Source: Nonomuraea candida
GTDB lineage: Bacteria; Actinomycetota; Actinomycetes; Streptosporangiales; Streptosporangiaceae
Direction of reading: 5' to 3'
DNA: 64,000 nucleotides
Assembly (NCBI RefSeq): GCF_000725485.1
Contig: NZ_KL647031.1
Coordinates: forward strand, 1-64,000
The notes under the pieces: model-generated
Told to the model about the DNA's origin: nothing
Seen by the model: the letters and a program-made list of their open reading frames with translations, nothing else
The model's database searches: none
Part shown: positions 56,531 through 64,000 of the stretch, piece after piece
Layout of the letters: each line of letters begins with the position of its first letter
Numbering within the stretch: the stretch's first letter is position 1
Program-made: the position numbers and the translations under genes

Positions 56531-59482
56531 ATGCGGGAGAGCTGTCAAGATGGAGGGGTGCCCAGGATCGAATCCACCGCGGCGAGACTCGCCAAGCTCG
56601 GCTTCGCCGACGGCGCCAGGGCCGCGCAGCTCGTCCGCCAGTCGGGCCCCGACGTGGAGGACGTCCTGGAGTCGCTGGTGGACGTGGCCGACCCGGACCT
56701 GGCGCTGACCTCGCTGACCCGCCTGATCGAGCGCGAGCCGGCCGTGCTCGCCACCATCCGCCACGACGAACGGCTCAGAGGCAGGCTCCTGGCCGTGCTC
56801 GGCGTCAGCGCCGCGCTCGGCGAGCACCTCATCCGCCACCCCTCCCACGTGGCGCTGCTGGCCGAGCCACGCCTGGGCGAGCCCAGGGCCGAGCTGCTGC
56901 GCGCCGTCGGCGCCGACCCGGAGGAGCGTGAGCCGCGCGCCTCCGGCGGCAACGACGCGCTGGTGGCCCTGCGAGTGGCGTACCGGGGCAGGCTGGCCCA
57001 TCTGGCCGCGCGTGACCTCACCGGCCTGGCCACGCTGCAGGAGGTCACCGCCGAGCTGTCCGACCTGGCCGGCGCCGCGCTGGAGGCGGCGCTGGCCGTG
57101 GCGCGCTCGGAGGTCGAGGCCGACGAGGTGCGCCTGGCCGTCGTCGGCATGGGCAAGTGCGGGGCCAGGGAGCTCAACTACATCAGCGACGTCGATGTGA
57201 TCTTCGTGGCCGAGCCGCGCGAGGGCGCCGACGAGGCCAAGGCGCTGCGCGCGGCCACCCGGCTGGCGCAGGCCATGATGCGGGCCTGCACCACGACCAC
57301 CTCCGAGGGCTCGTTGTGGGAGGTGGACGCCGGGCTGCGGCCCGAGGGCCGGGCGGGCCCGCTGGTGCGCACGCTGGCCAGCCACCTCGCCTACTACCGC
57401 CGCTGGGCCAAGACCTGGGAGTTCCAGGCGCTGCTCAAGGCCAGGCCCGTGGCGGGCGACCTGGAGCTGGGCGAGGCCTACGTCGAGGCCGTCAACGAGA
57501 TGGTGTGGTCGGCCGCCACCCGCGAGCACTTCGTCGAGGACGTCCAGGCCATGCGCCGCCGGGTCGAGGCCCACGTGCGCGCCGAGGGCGAGCGGCAGCT
57601 CAAGCTGGGGCCGGGCGGGCTGCGCGACATCGAGTTCGCGGTGCAGCTGCTGCAGCTCGTGCACGGCCGGCTCGACCCGCTGCTGCGCCGCAGGGCCACG
57701 CTGCCGGCGCTGGCCGCGCTGTCGCGGGGCGGATACGTCGGGCGTGACGACTCACGCGGGCTGGCGGAGGCCTACGCGTTCCTGCGCCAGGTCGAGCACC
57801 TGCTGCAGCTGCACCGGCTGCGGCGCACCCACGTCGTGCCCACCGACGAGGCCGACCTGCGCAGGCTGGGCCGGGCGCTGGGCATGCAGGCCGACCCGGT
57901 GGGGGAGTTCACGACCCGGTGGCGGCGGCACGCCATGGAGGCGCGGCGGTTGCACGAGAAGCTGTTCTACCGGCCGCTGCTGCAGGCCGTGGCCCGGCTG
58001 CCGGAGTCTGAGGCGCGCCTGTCCACGACGGCCGCCGCGGACCGGCTGGAGGCCCTCGGCTACGCCGACCCGCGGGGCGCGCTGCACCACATCGCCAACC
58101 TGTCCACCGGGGTGTCCAGGCGGGCCGCCATCCAGCGCACGCTGCTGCCCGTCATGCTCGGCTGGTTCGCCGACACGCCCGACCCCGACGCGGCGCTGCT
58201 CGGGTTCCGCCAGGTCAGCGACAAGCTGGGCAGCACGCCGTGGTATCTGCGGCTGCTGCGCGACGAGACCGCCGTGGCCGCCAGGATGGCGCGCGTGCTC
58301 GGCACCAGCCGCTACGCCACCGGCCTGCTCATGCACGCCCCCGACGCCGTGGCCATGCTGGGCTCCGACGCCGAGCTGGCCGTACGCCCGGTGGAGTCGC
58401 TGCTCGGCGAGGCGTCGGCCGCGGTGTCGCGGCACGCCGGCGACCCGGAGACCGCCGTCACGGCGGTGCGGGCGCTGCGGCGCAAGGAGCTGTTCCGCAC
58501 GGCCGTGGCCGACATCTCCGGCCTCATCGACATCGAGACCGTCGGGGCCGCGCTGTCCCGGCTCAACGACGTGACCCTCCAGGCGGCGCTCGACGCGGCC
58601 CTGGCCAAGGCCCCCGAGGTCACCTCCTTCGCGATCATCGCGATGGGCCGGCTCGGCGGCATGGAGTGCTCCTACGCCAGCGACGCCGACGTCATGTTCG
58701 TGCACTCGCCGCTGCCGGGCGTCGAGGAGCGCGAGGCCACCGACGCCGCCTTCGCCGTCGCCAACGAGCTGCGCCGGCTGCTGTCGCTGCCCGCCCCCGA
58801 CCCGCCCCTGCTCATCGACCCCGACCTGCGCCCCGAGGGCCGGCAGGGGCCGCTGGTGCGCACGCTGGCCTCCTACCGCGCCTACTACGCGCGCTGGTCG
58901 TCCCCCTGGGAGGCGCAGGCGCTGCTGCGGGCCCGCTTCTCGGCCGGGCACGCCGGGCTGGGGGCGGCGTTCACCGCCATGATCGACGAGCTGCGCTATC
59001 CGCAGGGCGGGCTGCCCGACGACGCGGTCAGGGAGATCCGCCGGCTCAAGGCCCGCATGGAGGCCGAGCGCCTGCCGCGCGGCGCCGACCCCGCCCTGCA
59101 CACCAAGCTCGGCCCCGGCGGGCTGTCCGATGTGGAGTGGGTGGCCCAGCTCCTGCAGCTGCGCCACGCGGGCGCGCGGCCGTCCCTGCGCACCACCCGC
59201 ACCCTGGAGGCGCTGCGCGCGGCCGTGGCCGAGGAGCTGCTGTCCCCGGCCGACGAGGCGGCGCTGGCCGAGGCGTGGCGCTTCGCCTCGCGCATCCGAG
59301 ACGCGATCATGCTGGTGAAGGGGCGCCCCGGCGACAGCGTGCCGGCCGACTCGGGCGAGCGCGGGCTGATCGCCCAGACGCTCGGCTACCCGCCCGACGG
59401 CTCGGAGGACTTCCTCGACGACTACCGCCGGGTGACGCGCAGGGCCCGCAAGGTGATGGACCGGGTCTTCTACGGCGCCTGA
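56531..59482 (+). CDS. glnE: Bifunctional glutamine synthetase adenylyltransferase/deadenylyltransferase
   Basis: The 983-residue protein has two nucleotidyltransferase domains. The first has GMGKCGARELNYISDVDVIFV and the second AMGRLGGMECSYASDADVMFVH, with the metal-binding Asp pairs. Helical GlnD-UR-like domains follow each one (for example KLGPGGLRDIEFAVQLLQLVHG and KLGPGGLSDVEWVAQLLQLRH). It adds and removes AMP on type I glutamine synthetase. No glnA1 is in the window. The ATG has no ribosome site, and TAGGTT lies eight bases upstream. A GTG at 56558 is an alternative start. Confidence 0.96.
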   Translation: MRESCQDGGVPRIESTAARLAKLGFADGARAAQLVRQSGPDVEDVLESLVDVADPDLALTSLTRLIEREPAVLATIRHDERLRGRLLAVLGVSAALGEHLIRHPSHVALLAEPRLGEPRAELLRAVGADPEEREPRASGGNDALVALRVAYRGRLAHLAARDLTGLATLQEVTAELSDLAGAALEAALAVARSEVEADEVRLAVVGMGKCGARELNYISDVDVIFVAEPREGADEAKALRAATRLAQAMMRACTTTTSEGSLWEVDAGLRPEGRAGPLVRTLASHLAYYRRWAKTWEFQALLKARPVAGDLELGEAYVEAVNEMVWSAATREHFVEDVQAMRRRVEAHVRAEGERQLKLGPGGLRDIEFAVQLLQLVHGRLDPLLRRRATLPALAALSRGGYVGRDDSRGLAEAYAFLRQVEHLLQLHRLRRTHVVPTDEADLRRLGRALGMQADPVGEFTTRWRRHAMEARRLHEKLFYRPLLQAVARLPESEARLSTTAAADRLEALGYADPRGALHHIANLSTGVSRRAAIQRTLLPVMLGWFADTPDPDAALLGFRQVSDKLGSTPWYLRLLRDETAVAARMARVLGTSRYATGLLMHAPDAVAMLGSDAELAVRPVESLLGEASAAVSRHAGDPETAVTAVRALRRKELFRTAVADISGLIDIETVGAALSRLNDVTLQAALDAALAKAPEVTSFAIIAMGRLGGMECSYASDADVMFVHSPLPGVEEREATDAAFAVANELRRLLSLPAPDPPLLIDPDLRPEGRQGPLVRTLASYRAYYARWSSPWEAQALLRARFSAGHAGLGAAFTAMIDELRYPQGGLPDDAVREIRRLKARMEAERLPRGADPALHTKLGPGGLSDVEWVAQLLQLRHAGARPSLRTTRTLEALRAAVAEELLSPADEAALAEAWRFASRIRDAIMLVKGRPGDSVPADSGERGLIAQTLGYPPDGSEDFLDDYRRVTRRARKVMDRVFYGA

Positions 59483-59533
59483 CGGTGCCCGCCGTCATTG
59501 CGCCGCCACGGCCCGTGGGTGTATCAAAGCGCG

Positions 59534-60562
59534 GTGTTATCCATATACGTGGATCTGGCCCTCGGCCTGGTCGTGGCGTTCCTGCTGCTGTCGCTGCTGG
59601 TGAGCGGGCTCAACGAGGCGTTCGTACGCGTGCTGTCCATCCGCAGCAAGTTCCTGTGGGCCTACCTCAGGGACACTCTGGACGGCGCCGACAAGGAGTC
59701 GGGGGCCTGGCTGCCCGCCAGGGTGCTCGACGTGTTCCGGGTGCTGCCGTTCGTGCGCGACCCCCGCCCCGCGCACCGCGACGAGCCCGCGCCCGCCCGG
59801 CTCGGCGAGATGCCCGAGGCCAGGACCGGCGACTCCATGATGAACCTGCTCTACGAGCGGGTACGCGAGATCGACCACGCCAAGAGGGGCAGGACGAGCA
59901 TCGCCGACATCCCGCCGGAACGGTTCGCGGTGGCCGTGATGGAGCTGGCCGCGATGGAGAACGGCGACATCGGGGAGTTCCTGAAGAAACTGCGCAAGAT
60001 CGACAGCCCGCTGTACGGCCACCTCCAGGGTGTCTGGGACAGCGCGCAGGGCGACCTCGACCGGTTCAGGAAGGGCGTGGAGAGCTGGTTCGACGGGGAG
60101 ATGCAGCGGCTGTCCATGCTCTACCGGCGCTACGTCAAGTGGGTCGTGGCCGTGCTGGGCCTCGTGGTGACGCTGCTGTTCTCGATGGACGGGTTCGAGT
60201 ACGCCAAGACGCTGCTGCGGGACAACGCCTACCGGGCCTCGGTGACGGCGGTGGCCGAGGCGGGGCCGGACGCGTACAGGGAGCTCAGGCAGCAGTGCAC
60301 GGGCGGCGACCCGGTGCCGTGCGTGACCGAGCTGCTCAGCGAGCCCGCCCTGGTCAAGATGATGGGGCAGGCCTTGGTCAGCGTGTCGATCCCGGCGGAG
60401 GGCGAGCCGGGCGTGCACGCCAACCTCGCCGCGTGGTGGGAGCGGGTCAGCACGCCGAGCCACTGGCCGGGGTTCCTGCTGACGTACGTGGCGCTGCTGT
60501 TCGGGGCGCCGTTCTGGTGGGACGTGTTCCGCCGCATCACCGGCATCAAGTCCCGGCGCTGA
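59534..60562 (+). CDS. Uncharacterised membrane protein
   Basis: The 342-residue protein has an N-terminal helix (about 5-27, LALGLVVAFLLLSLLVSGLNEAFVRVLSIRSKFLWAYLRD), a long cytoplasmic region, a second helix near 210 (WVVAVLGLVVTLLFSMDGFEYA) and a C-terminal helix. The family is widespread in bacteria without known function. GTG 59534 is preferred; a TTG 12 codons earlier is possible. After the TGA the same frame continues in coding-like sequence. Confidence 0.8.
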   Translation: MLSIYVDLALGLVVAFLLLSLLVSGLNEAFVRVLSIRSKFLWAYLRDTLDGADKESGAWLPARVLDVFRVLPFVRDPRPAHRDEPAPARLGEMPEARTGDSMMNLLYERVREIDHAKRGRTSIADIPPERFAVAVMELAAMENGDIGEFLKKLRKIDSPLYGHLQGVWDSAQGDLDRFRKGVESWFDGEMQRLSMLYRRYVKWVVAVLGLVVTLLFSMDGFEYAKTLLRDNAYRASVTAVAEAGPDAYRELRQQCTGGDPVPCVTELLSEPALVKMMGQALVSVSIPAEGEPGVHANLAAWWERVSTPSHWPGFLLTYVALLFGAPFWWDVFRRITGIKSRR

Positions 60563-60682
60563 GCCCGCGCCAGGGTCGGGGCCGGTCTGGGCAGGGAGCC
60601 GGCCGAGGACTTCGCCCATCCGCGCATCCCGGCGGACAGCCCGGCGTCCGCCCACGTCCTCTACCGGCTCAGGCGCCCGTAA
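60563..60682 (+). other. In-frame, coding-like extension after the TGA of the membrane protein
   Basis: The frame of the preceding gene remains open for 39 codons after its TGA, up to a TAA at 60680. Nearly every third position is G or C, and the translation ends PADSPASAHVLYRLRRP. It may be a lost C-terminus, a readthrough extension or chance in GC-rich DNA. Confidence 0.4.
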
Positions 60683-60702
60683 CCGGGGGCTTGCGGGGCT
60701 CG

Positions 60703-61548
60703 TCAGGCGCTCATCGCGTACAGCACGTCCCGCAGGGCGGGCTCCCTGCCGCGCAGCCACACCAGCCGCAACGCCAGCACCGGCGCGGGCGGGGGCGGGT
60801 CGAGGGGGACCAGGGCGCCGGAGGCCAGGTCGGCGTCCACCGCGAAGTCCGGCAGCAGCGTCCGGCCGAGCCCCTGCCTGGCCCACTCCCTGGCGGTCGC
60901 GATGCTGGTCAGCTCCCGGCGCGGCGTCCGTGCCGGGAACATGCGCTCCACCGCCATCCGGATCGAGCACTCCGGCGGCGACACCAGCAGCGTGCCCGCG
61001 TCGCCGCCCGGCGCGGCCACCAGGCGCAGCGCCACCTCGCCCACGTCGATGAAGTCGAGCCCCGGCGGCGGCGCGAAGCCGAGCGTGCCGATCCGCATCC
61101 CGGCGTCGAGCAGCAGCGCCGCGTCCAGCCCGCCGCCCGCCACCCCGGCCAGCAGCTCCTTCCTGTTCAGCGTGCGCACGTCCACGTCGAGGTCGGGGCG
61201 GCGCTCGGCCAGCCGCCGCACCACGCCCGGCAGCCGGGTCGCGGCCAGCGTCTCCAGCGCGCCGATCGTGACCCGGCGGCGCTGCCCCGTGACGGCCCTG
61301 CGCACGTCCTCCGCGTGGTCCAGCAGCCCGTGCGCGCGCTCCAGCAGCGCCCGCCCCGCCTCGGTCGGCCGCATGCCCTGCGGGGTCCGCTCGAACAGCG
61401 TGACACCGAGACCGCCCTCCAGCCGCCGCACCTGCTCCGAGACCGACGCCGGGGCCAGCCCCAGCTCGCCGGCGGCCCCCACCACCGTCCCGGCCCGCGC
61501 GACCGCGACGAACACCCGTATGTGACGCAACTCCACGCCCACCAGCAT
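60703..61548 (-). CDS. LysR-family regulator
   Basis: The 281-residue protein has an N-terminal winged HTH (VELRHIRVFVAVARAGTVVGAAGELGLAPASVSEQVRRLE) and a LysR substrate-binding domain. Starts at ATG 61548 and GTG 61536 are both plausible. It is divergent from an MFS transporter, its likely target. Confidence 0.92.
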   Translation of the reverse strand: MLVGVELRHIRVFVAVARAGTVVGAAGELGLAPASVSEQVRRLEGGLGVTLFERTPQGMRPTEAGRALLERAHGLLDHAEDVRRAVTGQRRRVTIGALETLAATRLPGVVRRLAERRPDLDVDVRTLNRKELLAGVAGGGLDAALLLDAGMRIGTLGFAPPPGLDFIDVGEVALRLVAAPGGDAGTLLVSPPECSIRMAVERMFPARTPRRELTSIATAREWARQGLGRTLLPDFAVDADLASGALVPLDPPPPAPVLALRLVWLRGREPALRDVLYAMSA

Positions 61549-61620
61549 ACGGTTTTCCCGAACGCCCCTCACGGGCCGGGCGGTTGAGCGGGGAGGGTGC
61601 GTTTACGCAGGCTGGACCGC

Positions 61621-62916
61621 ATGAACAAGCTGGCCGGGCTCTCCCTCGCCTATTTCCTCGTCCTCCTGGACACGACCGTGCTCACCATCGCCCTGCCGGA
61701 CCTGCGGGCCTCGCTCGGCGGCTCCGTCGCGGGCCAGCAGTGGGCCGTCAACGCCTACACCGTCGCCTTCGCCGCCGCCCTGCTGACCGGGGGAGCGGTC
61801 GCCGACCGGTACGGCGCCGCCCGGGTCTTCAAGATCGGCGTGGCGTCGTTCGGCGTGCTGTCGCTGCTGAGCGCCGCGTCCCCGCACCTCGGGGCACTGG
61901 TCGCGCTGCGCGCCCTGCTGGGCGTGGCGGGCGCGCTGTGCCTCGGAGGCTCGCTCGGCCTGATCGCCGAGCTCTACCCGGCCGCCGCCGGCCGGGCCCG
62001 CGCCATGGGCGTGTGGGCCGCCATCACCGGCACCGCCCTCGCCGCGGGCCCGCTGCTCGGCGGCCTCCTGGTGGACCTGTACGGCTGGCGCGCCGTCTTC
62101 CTCGTCAACCCGCCCATCGCCCTCATCAGCCTGCTGGCCGTGCGCGGCCTCCGCTCCCCGCGCGGGGCCCGCCGCATCGACTGGTACGCCCAGGGCCTGA
62201 TGTGCGCGTTCCTGGGCCTGCTCGCCGAGGCGCTGACGGACTCGTCCACGCTGTCCGGCGCCCTGTCCCTGATCGCCCTCACCGCCATGATCATCACCGC
62301 CCGCCGCACCACCACCCCGACCACCGGCCAGGTGACCGCCCCGGCCATACCCCGGGGGCTCCTCGCCGCGACCTGGCCCGAGCTGCTCGCCGGCGCCGTC
62401 GCGAACTTCGCCTTCTCCGGCGCCCTGTTCGTCCTGACCCTCCTGCTCCAGGACACCCGTCACCTCACCCCGATGGCGACCGGCCTGGCCTTCCTCCCGC
62501 TCACCCTCCCCATGGTGGTCAACCCCGTGCTGACCGGCCGCGTCGTCGCCCGCCACGACGCCCGCCCGCCGATCGTGGCCGGCCTGGCGCTCCTCGCCGC
62601 GGGCCTGACGGGGGCCGCGCTCGCCGGCGGCCTGCCGGTGTGGCTGTTCGTGATGGGCTGCGGCCTGTCGTTCTGCCTGCCCGCCCTGATGGCGGGCATG
62701 ATCGCCGGCGCGCCCACCGGCACGGCCGGCACGGCGGGAGGCGTGCTGAACGCCGCCCGCCAGGTCGGCGCCACCCTGGGCGTGGCCGTGCTCGGCGGCC
62801 TGGCCGGCCGCGACGCCCTGCTGGCCGCCGCCGTCCTCACCGCTGCCGCCTGCCTGGCCTACGGGGCTGTAGGCTTCCTGCGCAAGCATCCGGCGGCCGA
62901 TCGCGGAGTGAGTTGA
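61621..62916 (+). CDS. MFS transporter (DHA2-like)
   Basis: The 431-residue protein begins LAYFLVLLDTTVLTIALPDL in helix 1, as in EmrB/QacA exporters. It has motif A in GAVADRYGAARVF and a helix-5 region with AAITGTALAAGPLLGGLLVD. It is shorter than 14-helix members and may have 12-13 helices. A drug or metabolite exporter is likely. The divergent LysR probably controls it. Confidence 0.9.
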   Translation: MNKLAGLSLAYFLVLLDTTVLTIALPDLRASLGGSVAGQQWAVNAYTVAFAAALLTGGAVADRYGAARVFKIGVASFGVLSLLSAASPHLGALVALRALLGVAGALCLGGSLGLIAELYPAAAGRARAMGVWAAITGTALAAGPLLGGLLVDLYGWRAVFLVNPPIALISLLAVRGLRSPRGARRIDWYAQGLMCAFLGLLAEALTDSSTLSGALSLIALTAMIITARRTTTPTTGQVTAPAIPRGLLAATWPELLAGAVANFAFSGALFVLTLLLQDTRHLTPMATGLAFLPLTLPMVVNPVLTGRVVARHDARPPIVAGLALLAAGLTGAALAGGLPVWLFVMGCGLSFCLPALMAGMIAGAPTGTAGTAGGVLNAARQVGATLGVAVLGGLAGRDALLAAAVLTAAACLAYGAVGFLRKHPAADRGVS

Positions 62917-62918
62917 CC

Positions 62919-63620
62919 ATGCGTTTCCAGCATTCCGGCACCATCTGGCGAGACTTCCCCGAGCTGGTCCCCGGAGCCCTCTACGCCGAGGGCATCACCC
63001 CGGACGCCGCCCCCGACGCCGCCGTCGCGGCCTACGGCGAGCGGGCCGCCGCCAGGCTCGCCACCGCCTCGGAGGGCGAGCTGCCCGAGATCCAGGCATG
63101 GCGGCGGGCCTTCACCCGGATGGGCCTGAAGCCGACACAGTACCGATGCGCCTCGGAGGCCCTGCTGCGCCGCTTCAGGAAGGACGGCTCGCTGCCGCGG
63201 CTGCACCCGCTGATCGACCTGTGCAACGCGGTGTCCATCGCGTACGCCATCCCGATCGCCGTGTTCGACGTGTCCCGGATCGCCTCCTACGTGGAGGTCC
63301 GGCACGCCACGGGCGAGGAGACGTACCTGACCTTCTCCGGCGAGACGGAGCGCCCGCCCGCCGGGGAGGTCGTCTTCGCCGACGCCGAGGGCCGCGCGCA
63401 CGCCCGCCGCTGGACCAACCGCCAGAGCGGCCTGTCGGCGGTGCGCGAGACGACGGAGCGCGTCCTGATCGTCGCGGAGGCCCTGCACGAGACGGCGGCC
63501 GGGGACGTCGAGTCCCTGCTGGCCACGCTCACCGGCGAGCTCAACGCCCTGTGGCCGGTCACCCCGAAGTCCGCGCTCCTGACCGCCGCCGCCCCCCGCT
63601 TCGAGTTCACCGGCGACTGA
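62919..63620 (+). CDS. B3/B4 tRNA-binding-domain protein
   Basis: The 233-residue protein matches the stand-alone B3/B4 domain of phenylalanyl-tRNA synthetase beta subunit: MGLKPTQYRCASEALLRRF, LPRLHPLIDLCNAVSIAYAIPIAVFD and a final ERVLIVAEALHE. Related domains edit mischarged tRNA or bind amino acids. Here the substrate is unknown. The ATG is two bases after the MFS stop, so the two are probably cotranscribed. Confidence 0.9.
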   Translation: MRFQHSGTIWRDFPELVPGALYAEGITPDAAPDAAVAAYGERAAARLATASEGELPEIQAWRRAFTRMGLKPTQYRCASEALLRRFRKDGSLPRLHPLIDLCNAVSIAYAIPIAVFDVSRIASYVEVRHATGEETYLTFSGETERPPAGEVVFADAEGRAHARRWTNRQSGLSAVRETTERVLIVAEALHETAAGDVESLLATLTGELNALWPVTPKSALLTAAAPRFEFTGD

Positions 63621-63641
63621 CCGTTCCCGGGGGCGCCCCCG

Positions 63642-64000
63642 TCAGATCAGCTCGCTCTTGTAGAAGATGCTGGCCAGGCGCGCTCCCGGCGACCCCGACG
63701 CCAGCCCCAGGCACAACCGCGGCGCCCCCGCGACGATCTGGACGCCCATGCCCTCCGGCTCCCGATAGTCCAGCGACTTGCCCGCCACGCTGCGCGCCCG
63801 CTGCACCTGCTCGCCGGTCCGCAGGTCCAGGCAGGTGAGGTACGTGTTCCCCGGCTCGGGGTTCGCCTCGCCGTAGGCGTTGCCGGTCAGGAGGTAGACG
63901 AAGTTGCCGTAGGCCGCGTACCCCTGGAAGGTGCCCAGGCCGCCGGGCTGGGCGATGTCGTGCACCTTCCTGGGCGCGCCCGCCTTGACCGACGACAGCG
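63642..64000 (-). CDS. C-terminal part of a TagC-like beta-propeller protein
   Basis: The frame is open to the right edge, so the 5' end lies outside. The visible 118 residues include LGTFQGYAAYGNFVYLLTGNAYG, NTYLTCLDLRTGE and DYREPEGMGVQ, a pattern shared with teichoic-acid biosynthesis protein C-like and phage receptor-binding beta-propellers. An extracellular carbohydrate-related role is likely, but the signal peptide cannot be checked. It converges with the B3/B4 gene. Confidence 0.8.
   Translation of the reverse strand, partial: LSSVKAGAPRKVHDIAQPGGLGTFQGYAAYGNFVYLLTGNAYGEANPEPGNTYLTCLDLRTGEQVQRARSVAGKSLDYREPEGMGVQIVAGAPRLCLGLASGSPGARLASIFYKSELI

Noticed and set aside
58240..61587. 1115-residue Arg/Ala-rich frame overlapping glnE and downstream genes
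   Set aside because: It is a shadow frame without domains, overlapping well supported genes.

Overview
The window is very GC-rich (about 73% by eye, with near-saturated G/C in third codon positions). It carries an F420-dependent reductase, an NB-ARC-type SARP regulator, a terpene synthase and a conserved actinobacterial block of nadE, glnA2, glnE and panB. This points to a filamentous actinomycete, most likely Streptosporangiales (Nonomuraea-like). The genus is inferred from gene content, not from a marker gene. No rRNA, tRNA, insertion sequence or CRISPR array was seen.

Layout. 1-5.6 kb: purine catabolism (NCS2 purine permease, a small EF-hand protein, a xanthine-dehydrogenase molybdenum subunit, divergent PucR regulator). 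5.6-10.3 kb: a regulatory cassette made of an AfsR-like SARP/NB-ARC/TPR protein, a 44-residue exported peptide and a divergent XRE-TPR regulator, followed by a 21-bp repeat array. 10.6-15.5 kb: CopC and CopD-CtaG copper/cytochrome oxidase assembly, an ATPase-only histidine-kinase-like protein, methionine aminopeptidase and small proteins. 15.5-26.9 kb: LysR, secreted lipase, F420:NADP oxidoreductase, a two-component system with an ABC exporter, a MocR regulator divergent from a trans-sulfuration-type enzyme, and a threonine-dehydratase-like enzyme. 26.9-29.2 kb: panB and an MFS transporter. 29.2-40 kb: an accessory, regulator-rich stretch with two decayed genes, two exporters with TetR regulators, ArsR/SRPBCC and AhpD-like/Rrf2 modules. 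40-48.4 kb: NAD synthetase, a SARP-response-regulator fusion with its histidine kinase, an MFS transporter and a divergent ArsR-like regulator. 48.4-60.7 kb: terpene synthase coupled to an EF-hand protein, glnA2 with a GlnR box, several small enzymes, and glnE. 60.7-64 kb: LysR/MFS, a B3/B4-domain protein and the 3' part of a TagC-like beta-propeller gene.

The best candidate for an undescribed system is at 5636-10283. A cytoplasmic XRE-HTH/TPR protein with the layout of RRNPP peptide receptors is divergent from a tiny gene for a signal-peptide-bearing propeptide whose predicted mature tail is DTSSLQTLVDNSDCC. That peptide gene is followed in the same direction by an AfsR-like master regulator whose upstream region is full of repeated TTTCAG elements. 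A second candidate is the single-chain fusion of a SARP activator with a NarL-type response regulator (42476-44011) beside a matching histidine kinase. A third is a four-EF-hand protein whose stop codon overlaps the start of a terpene synthase.

Several gene junctions carry short tandem duplications that include the stop or start codon (33.8, 35.65, 40.56, 51.69 and 55.81 kb). Many genes also appear to be leaderless, with a TANNNT-like -10 element about 6-8 nt before the start codon.
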